Numbered from the stretch's first letter, positions 1-5,933 are shown. The stretch: 6,204 bases of DNA from an uncultured Candidatus Competibacteraceae bacterium (GCA_937872125.1 CALMNY010000126.1:1-6204), one strand, 5' to 3'. Translations and numbers: made by a program. Notes: generated by a model not told the origin, from the sequence alone.

Positions 1-359
1 TCAATGGTCAGGATGCCCAGCAGCGCGCCTTTTTCATCCACCACCGGCAACCGCCGCACCCCCTTGGCGCTCATCCGGTCCAGGGTCCGCCAGAAATTGT
101 CTTCTTCCCGTGCAATCAACAGCTTGCTGCTCATGACATCGCTAACGGTCAGTGCTTCAGGAGAAAGATTCTGGGCCAATACCTCGACCACCAGATCGCG
201 GTCAGTCACGATCCCAACCGGATATTCCGCGCCATCACGGCGCTCCACCACCACGATGGTGCCAACATGATGGTGGCGCATCAGCCGCGCAATCTCGCGG
301 ATCTCGGTGGTTCTTTCAGTCGTAATGACTTGGCGGTTGCAGTACTGGCCCACGGACAT
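1..359 (-). CDS. Tandem CBS-domain protein, N-terminal part (cut by window edge)
   Basis: This is the first 119 residues of a protein that continues past the left edge. It starts MSVGQYCNRQVITTE and shows two CBS modules. Module one is about residues 8-60, with HHHVGTIVVVE at 29-39 and GIVTDRDL at 49-56. Module two runs from about 73, with VMSSKLLIARE at 75-85, GVRRLPVVDEKGALLGILT at 100-118, and the end cut off. CBS pairs usually bind adenine nucleotides (AMP, ATP, SAM) and act as energy or ligand sensors, either alone or fused to an effector domain. Which applies here cannot be told, because the C-terminus is missing. No signal peptide or membrane segment is visible. The ATG start is supported by AAGGAG at 367-372, 7 nt upstream. 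The gene lies 163 bp downstream of korB on the same strand. Family assignment is secure; function is unknown. Confidence 0.85.
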   Translation of the reverse strand, partial: MSVGQYCNRQVITTERTTEIREIARLMRHHHVGTIVVVERRDGAEYPVGIVTDRDLVVEVLAQNLSPEALTVSDVMSSKLLIAREEDNFWRTLDRMSAKGVRRLPVVDEKGALLGILTI

Positions 360-412
360 GGTTATTCTCCTTAAAGTGCGCAAAAGCGGGAAAAAATCGT
401 TATTCGTAATGG

Positions 413-441
413 ATTGTTCGTCATTCCGGCCACGCCCGCAA
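413..441 (-). promoter_or_regulatory. Weak sigma70-like promoter candidate for the CBS gene
   Basis: Read on the minus strand, TTGCGG (436-441) and AACAAT (413-418) are separated by 17 nt. They match the consensus hexamers at 3/6 and 4/6 positions. The predicted start would lie near 406, giving a leader of about 45 nt. The -35 box falls inside the hairpin at 427-456. The match is weak, so read-through from korB is an equally good explanation of CBS expression. Confidence 0.22.
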
Positions 442-456
442 GGGATGTTTTGGCCG
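427..456. repeat. Inverted repeat with inner GCAA tetraloop, korB-CBS gap
   Basis: CGGCCA (427-432) pairs with TGGCCG (451-456). Inside it, CCC (435-437) and GGG (442-444) can close a GCAA tetraloop. Neither strand has a T-run after the stem, so this is not a standard intrinsic terminator. It may be a 3'-end stabilising or pausing hairpin for the korAB transcript. Apart from this structure, a weak promoter candidate and the ribosome binding site of the CBS gene, I see nothing in 360-522. Confidence 0.35.
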
Positions 457-522
457 CTTTGATCGTGTCCGAATGCGGTCGGTCAGCACAGCGGGACATG
501 CCGGCGCCGCACACGGAACGGG

Positions 523-1362
523 TCACAGCGCGAACGCGGCTTCGATGGCTGTCAGGTCACGAGACGCGGGCCGCAGCGGCGCAGTGGGGGGCGAAGGCTG
601 GCGCTGATAAAAAATCCCGGTGCTCAAACCATCGTCGGCGAACAGGCGCCGGGCGGCTTCGACGGGGTCGGCGGTCGGCTCCACCCCGGCAGCGTGGACC
701 TGCTGCTTCCAGGCTTTCTCCTCCGGCCGATAGGTCACGCAGGGGCTGAGCACTTGCACCAGCGCGAAACCGGGATGGCGGATGGCTTCGATCAGTAGAT
801 GGACAATGCCATTTGGATCTCCGGAAAAGCCCCGGGCGATAAAACTCGCTCCGGCGGCCAGCGCCACCGCCAATGGCTGCAAGGGGTTGAAACCAGGGCC
901 ACCCGGCGCGATCTTGCTATGCCAGTCCGGCGCGGTGGTCGGCGACGGCTGGCCCTTGGTCATGCCGTACACCGCGTTGTCCATCACGATGCAGGTCAAA
1001 TCCACGTCGCGGCGGCAGGCGTGCAAAAAGTGATTGCCGCCGATGGACAGCGCGTCGCCATCGCCGCTGGCCACGATCACCGTCAGTTCGGGCCGGGCCA
1101 GTTTCAAGCCGGTCGCCAGCGGCAGCGCCCGGCCGTGAATGCCGTGAAACCCGTAGCACTCGGTATAGGCCGGCAGCCGCGAGGAACAGCCGATGCCGGA
1201 GACGACCGCCACTTGCTCCGGCGGCAAGTTCAGTTGCGCCAGGGCGCGGAACAGCGCCGCCTGGACCCCGAAATGGCCACAGCCGGGGCACCAGATCGGC
1301 TTGACGTCGGATTTGTAGTCCTTGGCCGCATGACTGAAATGCAGAATTTCGGGCTTGCTCAT
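523..1362 (-). CDS. korB: 2-oxoglutarate:ferredoxin oxidoreductase, beta subunit
   Basis: This is the catalytic subunit holding thiamine pyrophosphate and one [4Fe-4S] cluster. With KorA it converts 2-oxoglutarate + CoA + oxidised ferredoxin to succinyl-CoA + CO2 + reduced ferredoxin in the cytoplasm. Counting from the chosen start (MSKPEILHF), the cluster cysteines are WCPGCGHFG (C25, C28), SGIGCSS (C59) and LSPCVTY (C208). The TPP/Mg motif runs from GDGD (100-103) to DNAVYGMTKGQPSPT (128-142). GMTKGQPSPT is typical of the KorB branch rather than pyruvate oxidoreductases, but substrate is inferred. At 279 residues the length is normal. Alternative starts are ATG at 1371, overlapping the korA stop as ATGA, and GTG at 1377. 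I chose 1362 because GGAA at 1372-1375 sits 9 nt upstream; for the ATG at 1371 it would be too close. The 5-nt gap to korA implies coupled translation. Confidence 0.93.
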   Translation of the reverse strand: MSKPEILHFSHAAKDYKSDVKPIWCPGCGHFGVQAALFRALAQLNLPPEQVAVVSGIGCSSRLPAYTECYGFHGIHGRALPLATGLKLARPELTVIVASGDGDALSIGGNHFLHACRRDVDLTCIVMDNAVYGMTKGQPSPTTAPDWHSKIAPGGPGFNPLQPLAVALAAGASFIARGFSGDPNGIVHLLIEAIRHPGFALVQVLSPCVTYRPEEKAWKQQVHAAGVEPTADPVEAARRLFADDGLSTGIFYQRQPSPPTAPLRPASRDLTAIEAAFAL

Positions 1363-1367
1363 ACTGT

Positions 1368-3095
1368 TCATTTCCACTGCGAGAGTTGCGCGAGCACCGC
1401 CGCCGGACGGATCGGCAGCGGCCCAGGCTGGTTGAGAATACGAATATCCGTCGGCAGCAGGTAATGCGCCCGCAAATAACCCAGAAATTGCTGGGAATGG
1501 CTCTGCTCGACCACCAGCACCCGCTGGACTCCCACCAACAGGGTCGCCAGCCGTGCGGGTTGCGCCGGCGCCAGCAACCGCACGGCGATGGCCTTGACTG
1601 CCAGACCCTGCGCCTGCGCCCGCGCCGCCGCTTCGCGCACCGGGCCGGCGGCTGAACCCCAGGTCAGCACCGCAATCTCGCCCTCCCCTTCGACTTCGGC
1701 CCAGGCCGCCCCGTAATCGTGGCGCAGCAGCTTGTCGCGGCGCTTGTCCAACTGGGCCTGATGGTCGGCGGCGCCGCTGGACGGCGTGCCGTGCGGGTTA
1801 TGTTCCAGACCGTCGGCGGTGTATTGCTGGCCGGGCCTACCGGGAATCGCCATCGGTGATACGCCGCTCGCGGTCAGGGCGTAGCGGTCGTAGCGTTCGC
1901 TGCTGACCGGGGCGGTCACCCGCGCCGGCGCGGCTGAATCCGCAGGCGGCGGTTCACAGACCGCCTGGCTTTGGCCCAAAAACTGATCGGACAGCACAAT
2001 GGCCGGGCATTGCAGGGTTTCGGCCAGTTGCACCGCCCACTGGGTGGTGAACAGGCAGTCGCTGACCGACGTTGGCGCCAGCACCAGATGCGGTGCGTCG
2101 CCGTGCAGGCCATACAGGGCGATATTCAAATCGGACTGCTCGGACTTGGTGGGGATACCGGTGGACGGGCCGCCGCGCATCACGTTGACCACCACGACCG
2201 GAATTTCTGCCGCGACCGCCAATCCCAGCGTCTCGGTCATCAGCGCCAGTCCCGGCCCAGAAGTCGCAGTCAGCGCCGGCACGCCGCCGTAGGACGCGCC
2301 CAGCGCCATGTTCAGCGCAGCGATTTCATCCTCGGCCTGGATCAACTGGCCGCCCACCTGTTGCAACCGGGGCGTCAGCCATTCAGCGAGATCGGTAGCG
2401 GGGGTAATGGGATAGATCGCCGCAAACCGGATTCCGCCGCGCAGCGCGCCGAGCGCGGCCGCTTCGTTGCCGGTCAGCAGCCAGCGCGCGCCGGCATCCA
2501 GAACCGGCGGTAGCGGGCGCCGAAAACCATTGCAGCCAGCGGCGGCGTCATAACCCACGGCCAGCGCCTGACCCAGATGCGCAGCACTCCCGCCTTTGCG
2601 GGCCAGCGCGCGGACGACCACAGTTTCCAGCGGCTCCAGCGGCAAGGCCAGCCATCGCGCCAGCACGCCGAGAGCGACGATGTTAGCGCGGCCTTCCGGC
2701 ACGCCCTTCGCCAGTTGCGCCAGCGGCAGCGGTAGCAAGGGTGCGCCGCTGGCGCGTAAAGCCGCCGGCGGTTCCCCGGCGGCGGGGTCAGCAATGATCA
2801 GGCTGTTGGCATCCAGCGGAACTTCGCCCACGAACCGTTCGGCGTTCTCCCAGTCCAGCGCCAGCAGGAGATCGAAGCGGTCGCCGTGCGCCGAGATGGG
2901 CGCGGTCGCCAGCCGCACCATCGCCAGCGCCTCGCCACCGCGAATCTGCGGCCCGACCGAACGGGTCATCAAACCCTGCCAGCCCGCCCGGCCCGCCGCT
3001 TCCAGCAGCAGGCCGCCGGCGGTGATCGCACCCGCGCCGCCGCTGCCCATGATGGCGATGGCGATAGGGTCCGTGGATGAAAAAGGGGCACTCAT
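1368..3095 (-). CDS. korA: 2-oxoglutarate:ferredoxin oxidoreductase, fused gamma-alpha subunit
   Basis: This 575-residue partner of KorB combines the gamma and alpha parts of 2-oxoacid oxidoreductases. The gamma domain is about residues 10-190, with GSGGAGAITAGG (17-28), TRSVGPQIRGGEA (44-56) and DLLLALDW (75-82). The alpha pyrimidine-binding domain starts near 205, with YPITPATD (228-235), AEDE (254-257), TATSGPG (276-282) and GGPSTGIPTKSEQSDL (308-323). The C-terminal domain begins near 473 (AVLTWGS 475-481). No 4Fe-4S ferredoxin (delta) domain is present, so this is the two-subunit KorAB type that relies on an external ferredoxin. The ATG is backed by AGGAG at 3103-3107, 7 nt upstream. The next gene upstream, fbaB, ends in its own terminator, so korA probably starts a transcription unit that includes korB. 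Assignment to the family is firm; preference for 2-oxoglutarate over another 2-oxoacid is inferred. Confidence 0.93.
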   Translation of the reverse strand: MSAPFSSTDPIAIAIMGSGGAGAITAGGLLLEAAGRAGWQGLMTRSVGPQIRGGEALAMVRLATAPISAHGDRFDLLLALDWENAERFVGEVPLDANSLIIADPAAGEPPAALRASGAPLLPLPLAQLAKGVPEGRANIVALGVLARWLALPLEPLETVVVRALARKGGSAAHLGQALAVGYDAAAGCNGFRRPLPPVLDAGARWLLTGNEAAALGALRGGIRFAAIYPITPATDLAEWLTPRLQQVGGQLIQAEDEIAALNMALGASYGGVPALTATSGPGLALMTETLGLAVAAEIPVVVVNVMRGGPSTGIPTKSEQSDLNIALYGLHGDAPHLVLAPTSVSDCLFTTQWAVQLAETLQCPAIVLSDQFLGQSQAVCEPPPADSAAPARVTAPVSSERYDRYALTASGVSPMAIPGRPGQQYTADGLEHNPHGTPSSGAADHQAQLDKRRDKLLRHDYGAAWAEVEGEGEIAVLTWGSAAGPVREAAARAQAQGLAVKAIAVRLLAPAQPARLATLLVGVQRVLVVEQSHSQQFLGYLRAHYLLPTDIRILNQPGPLPIRPAAVLAQLSQWK

Positions 3096-3115
3096 GAACC
3101 AACTCCTGGTTGCAA

Positions 3116-3132
3116 TGCACTTTTTTAGTGCA
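3116..3132. promoter_or_regulatory. Perfect 6-bp inverted repeat TGCACT-N5-AGTGCA upstream of korA
   Basis: TGCACT and AGTGCA are exact reverse complements separated by five T/A bases, 17 bp in all. The site lies 20 bp upstream of the korA ATG and 8 bp upstream of its ribosome binding site. It agrees with the enterobacterial NtrC (GlnG) site TGCACCA-N3-TGGTGCA at 11 of the 14 defined positions. No convincing sigma54 promoter (GG-N10-GC) is seen beside it. Its place in the probable leader would suit a repressor operator or an RNA hairpin better than a distant enhancer. The symmetry is certain; the ligand is unknown. Confidence 0.4.
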
Positions 3133-3152
3133 AAATCAAGATGTTTCAGCGA

Positions 3153-3184
3153 TTGATTCCAAACATAATCAAATTTCGGGCCAA
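3153..3184 (-). promoter_or_regulatory. korAB promoter candidate overlapped by TTGATT-N8-AATCAA
   Basis: On the minus strand TTGGCC (3179-3184) and TGGAAT (3156-3161), 17 nt apart, each match the sigma70 hexamers at 4/6 positions and would start transcription near 3149. An inverted repeat, TTGATT-N8-AATCAA (3153-3172), covers the spacer and -10 box, where an operator would be expected. A further AATCAA lies at 3134-3139. The half-sites resemble FNR half-sites, but the spacing is wrong for FNR. This AT-rich patch contrasts with the GC-rich genes around it. Confidence 0.3.
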
Positions 3185-3218
3185 AACGGCGGCGAGAGTC
3201 TGCATAAAACCGTTTCCC

Positions 3219-3246
3219 AAAAAAAGCCCCGCTTTGGCGGGGCTTT
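3219..3246 (-). terminator. Intrinsic terminator of fbaB
   Basis: A 10-bp perfect stem (3223-3232 with 3237-3246, core GCCCCGC/GCGGGGC) closes a 4-nt loop. Read on the minus strand it is followed by a run of seven U (3219-3225, part of which can also pair in the stem). It lies 21 bp past the fbaB stop codon and separates fbaB from korA. Confidence 0.88.
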
Positions 3247-3267
3247 GGAACAGCGGTTAACTCACCG

Positions 3268-4332
3268 TTAGGCGATGGTCACGCTGGTATCAAGATAGAC
3301 ATCCTGAATGGCGTTGAGGATGGCGACGCCGTCCTTCATCGGGCGCTGGAAGGCTTTACGCCCGGAAATCAGGCCCATGCCACCAGCGCGCTTGTTCACC
3401 ACCGCCGTCATAACGGCGGCTTCGAGGTCGCCGGCGCCCTTGGATTCGCCACCGGAGTTGATCAGGCCGGCGCGGCCCATGTAGCAGTTCGCTACCTGAT
3501 AGCGGGTCAGGTCAATCGGGTGATCGCTGGCGAGATCAGTATAAATGCGCTTGTCGAACTTGCCGTAGCTGGAGCCGCCCATGTTCAGAGCCTGGTAGCC
3601 GCCATTGGTCTCCGGCAGCTTCTGCTTGATGATGTCGGCCTGGATGGTCACGCCCAGGTGGTTGGCCTGGCCGGTCAGGTCGGCGGCGACGTGGTAGTCC
3701 TGCTCCTTCTTGAAGGCGCTGTTGCGCAGATAGCACCACAACACGGTGGCCATGCCAAACTCGTGGGCCATGGCGAAAGCCTTGCTGACTTCGATGATCT
3801 GGCGACCGCTCTCCGCCGAGCCGAAGTAGATGGTGGCGCCCACCGAGGCGCAGCCCATGTCGGCGCACTGCTTGATTGTGCCGTACATGATCTGGTCACC
3901 CTTGTTCGGGAAGGTCAGCAGTTCATTGTGGTTGATCTTGACCATGAACGGAATCTTGTGGGCGTACTTGCGGGACATCATGCCCAGCACGCCGTAGGTC
4001 GAGGCCACCGCGTTGCAACCGCCTTCGATAGCGAGCTGGATGATGCTCTCCGGGTCGAAGTAGACCGGGTTCGGGGCGAAGCTGGCGCCGCCGGAGTGTT
4101 CGATGCCCTGATCCACCGGCAGAATGCTGAGGTAACCGGTGCTGGCCAGCCGTCCGGAGTTGAACATGCGCTGGAGGTTGCCCAACACCCGGTTGTTGCG
4201 GTCGGAGGACGCAAAAATGCGATCCACGAAATCCGGCCCGGGGACGTGGAGGAGTTTCTTGTCGATCTTCGGATTATTAAAGCCCAGCAAAAAGTCAGCT
4301 TTGGCGCCCAACATTTCAGCGATTTTACTCAT
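3268..4332 (-). CDS. fbaB: Class I fructose-bisphosphate aldolase, DhnA/FbaB type
   Basis: This Schiff-base aldolase interconverts fructose-1,6-bisphosphate with dihydroxyacetone phosphate and glyceraldehyde-3-phosphate, in the cytoplasm, without a metal ion. The 354 residues read very close to E. coli FbaB (about 350 aa). Shared blocks are [16 protein letters not shown] (65-80), [20 protein letters not shown] (110-129), VGATIYFGS (164-172), LRNSAFKK (202-209), [10 protein letters not shown] (218-227) and [14 protein letters not shown] near the C-terminus. The likely Schiff-base lysine is K236 in ADIIKQK (232-238), by family motif. A strong ribosome binding site AAGGAGG (4343-4349) lies 10 nt before the ATG. 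The gene has its own terminator at 3219-3246 and a promoter candidate at 4395-4423, so it is probably expressed separately from fbaA upstream and korA downstream. It sits directly after the unrelated class II enzyme. Family identity is near certain; in vivo direction is not shown by sequence. Confidence 0.97.
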   Translation of the reverse strand: MSKIAEMLGAKADFLLGFNNPKIDKKLLHVPGPDFVDRIFASSDRNNRVLGNLQRMFNSGRLASTGYLSILPVDQGIEHSGGASFAPNPVYFDPESIIQLAIEGGCNAVASTYGVLGMMSRKYAHKIPFMVKINHNELLTFPNKGDQIMYGTIKQCADMGCASVGATIYFGSAESGRQIIEVSKAFAMAHEFGMATVLWCYLRNSAFKKEQDYHVAADLTGQANHLGVTIQADIIKQKLPETNGGYQALNMGGSSYGKFDKRIYTDLASDHPIDLTRYQVANCYMGRAGLINSGGESKGAGDLEAAVMTAVVNKRAGGMGLISGRKAFQRPMKDGVAILNAIQDVYLDTSVTIA

Positions 4333-4394
4333 GAGGGGAAAACCTCCTTGGGGTTTGTGGTATGGATTTCGCGAACAGCCAATTACAGTGGGGT

Positions 4395-4423
4395 ATTTTG
4401 AACCAGCGCCCGCCTGGGTTCAA
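4395..4423 (-). promoter_or_regulatory. fbaB: fbaB promoter candidate
   Basis: Minus-strand TTGAAC (4418-4423) and CAAAAT (4395-4400) are exactly 17 nt apart and match the sigma70 hexamers at 4/6 positions each. Transcription would begin near 4388, leaving a leader of about 55 nt before the ATG. The candidate lies between the upstream terminator and the gene, as needed for independent expression of fbaB. Confidence 0.4.
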
Positions 4424-4443
4424 TCCGGCCATCGCAATCAATC

Positions 4444-4470
4444 GGGGGAGCCATCCCCTGCCGGCGGGGG
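4444..4470. repeat. Two mutually exclusive GC hairpins
   Basis: CCCC at 4455-4458 can pair with the G-run before it (stem 4445-4449 with 4454-4458, loop GCCA) or with the G-run after it (4466-4469, loop of 7). Only one can form at a time. The pair lies between the 4481-4514 terminator and the fbaB promoter candidate, so it would matter only in read-through RNA from fbaA. This may be chance in GC-rich DNA. Confidence 0.3.
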
Positions 4471-4478
4471 CGATCACG

Positions 4479-4518
4479 AAACAAGGGCCTGCCGAATTCT
4501 CGACAGGCCCTTGTTTTT
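4479..4518. terminator. Probably bidirectional intrinsic terminator after fbaA
   Basis: An 11-bp perfect stem (4481-4491, ACAAGGGCCTG, with 4504-4514) extends by two more pairs past one mismatch (4493-4494 with 4501-4502) around the loop AATTCT. On the minus strand, serving fbaA, the stem ends TTG-TTT. On the plus strand it is followed by TTTTT (4514-4518), which is the better U-tract. It lies 44 bp beyond the fbaA stop codon. No plus-strand gene is visible to its left. Confidence 0.8.
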
Positions 4519-4538
4519 CAACATAATAACCAGGATTT

Positions 4539-4554
4539 GGCGGCGCGCGCCGCC
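4539..4554. repeat. Perfect 16-bp GC-only palindrome just after the fbaA stop
   Basis: GGCGGCGC followed directly by GCGCCGCC is self-complementary with no spacer. It begins 4 bp after the fbaA stop codon. There is no T-run, so it is not a terminator by itself. It could act as a dimerisation or pausing hairpin, or as a 3'-end protector when transcribed ahead of the true terminator at 4481-4514. Confidence 0.5.
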
Positions 4555-4558
4555 GTGA

Positions 4559-5629
4559 TTACAGCGCCAGCGACTTGCCCTTGGAACCCAGGTCCTCGAA
4601 CGCCTCGTTCAGCCGGGCCACCATGTTCTGCTCCGCCAGCCGCAGATACTTGCGTGGATCGTAGAACTTCTTGTACGGCTTGTCGGTTTCCGGGTCCACC
4701 TGATACAGGAACGCCTTGGGATTCTCGGTGACGAACTTGCCGATGGCTTCCGAATAGGCGAACTGCAGGTCGGTATCAATATTCATCTTGAATACCCCGT
4801 AGCTCACCGCCTCGGTGATCTTGTCCTTCTCCGAGCCGGAACCCCCATGGAACACCAGATTCAGCGGCTTGGCGCTGGTCTTGTGGCTCTTCTCGATCAG
4901 CGCCTGGGAATTCTTCAGGATTTCCGGGCGCAACTGGACGTTGCCGGGCTTGTAGACGCCATGCACGTTGCCGAACGACGCGGCAACCGAGAAATGGCCG
5001 ATGGGCGACAACCGCTCGTAGGCTTGCAGCACGTCTTCCGGCTGGGTGTAGAGATGCGAATTGTCGGCGCTTTCTTCCAGCTCGCTGCCGATGCCGTCCT
5101 CCTCGCCGCCGGTGACGCCGAGTTCGATCTCCAGACTCATGTTCAGCGGAGCCATGCGTTTGAGGACGCGGGCGCACTCGTTCAGGTTGAATTCCATGCT
5201 CTCTTCCGAGAGATCGAGCATGTGCGAGCTGAACAGCGGTTTGCCGTGCTGCTTGAAATACGCCTCGCCATGATCCAGCAGGGCGTCCACCCAGGGAATC
5301 AGACTCTTGTTGGCGTGGTCGGTGTGCAGCACCACGCATACCCCGTAATGCTCGGCCAGCAGGTGGGTGTGCAACGCCGCCGACACCGCGCCCAGCACCT
5401 TGGCCTTGGAGCCGTCCTTCATCCCCTGACCGGCATAAAACTGCGCGCCGCCATTGGAAAGCTGGATGATGACGTCGGCCTGATTCTTCGCGGCGGCTTC
5501 CAGCACCGCGTTGATCGTGCTGCTGCTGGAGACGTTGACTGCCGGCAGGGCGTAACCGCCCGCCTTCGCGGCGGCCACAAGGGTCAGATAGTCCTTGCCA
5601 GTAACAACGCCGGGTTTGAGTTGCGCCAT
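4559..5629 (-). CDS. fbaA: Class II fructose-bisphosphate aldolase (zinc-dependent)
   Basis: This metal-dependent aldolase catalyses the same reaction as FbaB but is unrelated in mechanism. The 356 residues match the class IIA type of E. coli FbaA (359 aa). Visible motifs: ALPAVN (27-32), QLSNGGAQFYAG (56-67), HTDH (102-105, catalytic D104 and zinc ligand H105), SSHMLDLSEES (134-144), EIELGVTGGEEDG (167-179), SFGNVHGVYKPGN (218-230, zinc ligand H223), FHGGSGS (260-266, zinc ligand H261) and NIDTD (283-287). Residue roles are by comparison with E. coli FbaA. The start at 5629 (MAQLKPGVVTG) is set by AGAGGA (5637-5642), 7 nt upstream, and by homology. A longer reading frame up to 5809 exists only because the tRNA-Thr gene reads through, and it is not real. 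The 35-bp gap to tRNA-Thr leaves no space for a promoter, so transcription probably starts upstream of the tRNA. Confidence 0.97.
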   Translation of the reverse strand: MAQLKPGVVTGKDYLTLVAAAKAGGYALPAVNVSSSSTINAVLEAAAKNQADVIIQLSNGGAQFYAGQGMKDGSKAKVLGAVSAALHTHLLAEHYGVCVVLHTDHANKSLIPWVDALLDHGEAYFKQHGKPLFSSHMLDLSEESMEFNLNECARVLKRMAPLNMSLEIELGVTGGEEDGIGSELEESADNSHLYTQPEDVLQAYERLSPIGHFSVAASFGNVHGVYKPGNVQLRPEILKNSQALIEKSHKTSAKPLNLVFHGGSGSEKDKITEAVSYGVFKMNIDTDLQFAYSEAIGKFVTENPKAFLYQVDPETDKPYKKFYDPRKYLRLAEQNMVARLNEAFEDLGSKGKSLAL

Positions 5630-5664
5630 GAGCAAATCCTCTGGGTGGTAGGTGGAATTAATTT

Positions 5665-5740
5665 TGGAGCTGGCGAGGGGACTCGAACCCCTGACCTGAT
5701 GCTTACAAGGCAACTGCTCTACCGGCTGAGCTACGCCAGC
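5665..5740 (-). tRNA. thrU: tRNA-Thr (anticodon TGT)
   Basis: This is a 76-nt cloverleaf. The acceptor is GCTGGCG/CGCCAGC with U73 and an encoded CCA (5665-5667). The anticodon loop is CTTGTAA, giving TGT (reads ACA threonine codons). The T-arm is AGGGG-TTCGAGT-CCCCT. The anticodon stem GTTGC/GCATC has one U-U mismatch at its second pair. The gene is the only minus-strand tRNA here. It directly precedes fbaA and faces away from the Tyr-Gly-Thr tRNA run, whereas in E. coli thrU leads that run on the same strand. The symbol is by analogy. Confidence 0.97.
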
Positions 5741-5755
5741 TTGTGCCGGGTGGAG

Positions 5756-5785
5756 ATTATAAAGATTTAAGGGGGCATTGCGCAA
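5756..5785 (-). promoter_or_regulatory. Promoter for tRNA-Thr(TGT), probably also fbaA
   Basis: A perfect TATAAT -10 box lies on the minus strand at 5756-5761. A poor -35 candidate, TTGCGC (5780-5785), stands 18 nt upstream. The stretch after the -10 box is GC-rich, as in stringently controlled stable-RNA promoters. The predicted start falls about 8 nt before the tRNA 5' end. It is the nearest promoter to fbaA. Confidence 0.65.
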
Positions 5786-5802
5786 AAACTTCATATCGGC
5801 GA

Positions 5803-5832
5803 TTGACAACCCGGTTTTCAGCCATGCAAAAT
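5803..5832 (+). promoter_or_regulatory. Promoter for the Tyr-Gly-Thr tRNA run
   Basis: A perfect -35 box TTGACA (5803-5808) is followed after 18 nt by CAAAAT (5827-5832, 4/6 match, preceded by TG). A GC-rich discriminator, ACGCGACT, follows at 5833-5840. The start would be near 5839, giving a leader of about 10 nt before tRNA-Tyr. It is divergent from the tRNA-Thr(TGT) promoter. Confidence 0.7.
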
Positions 5833-5848
5833 ACGCGACTCCAACTTT

Positions 5849-5933
<85 letters not shown>

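Noticed and set aside
1971..2513. Plus-strand 180-codon frame opposite korA
   Set aside because: It is rich in R, Q, G and H with no motif, as expected for a shadow of a GC-rich gene.
3111..3140. Sigma54 promoter next to the NtrC-like palindrome
   Set aside because: No GG and GC dinucleotides at the required -24/-12 spacing are seen on the minus strand here.
3153..3172. FNR box at korA
   Set aside because: FNR needs TTGAT-N4-ATCAA. Here the equivalent halves are 10 nt apart, so the half-site similarity alone is not enough.
3520..4401. Plus-strand 293-codon frame opposite fbaB
   Set aside because: It is a mirror frame of a highly codon-biased gene, with low-complexity composition rich in V, A, G and H. 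No recognisable domain, and fbaB is certain on the other strand.
5700..5722. tRNA-Thr(TGT) as a pseudogene because of the U-U mismatch in its anticodon stem
   Set aside because: All other arms pair fully, the loop and CCA are intact, and the same peptide artefact seen in many genomes implies that this stem sequence is common in functional tRNA-Thr(TGT).
4847..5770. Plus-strand 307-codon frame opposite fbaA, ending in GAGEGTRTPDLMLTRQLLYRLSY
   Set aside because: It is a GC-bias shadow of fbaA, and its tail is the antisense of tRNA-Thr. It has no family signature.
5630..5809. N-terminal extension of the class II aldolase reading frame to 5809, including AGVAQPVEQLPCKHQ
   Set aside because: This peptide is the translation of the tRNA-Thr(TGT) gene, a familiar spurious product. 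The aldolase homology and ribosome binding site both place the start at 5629.
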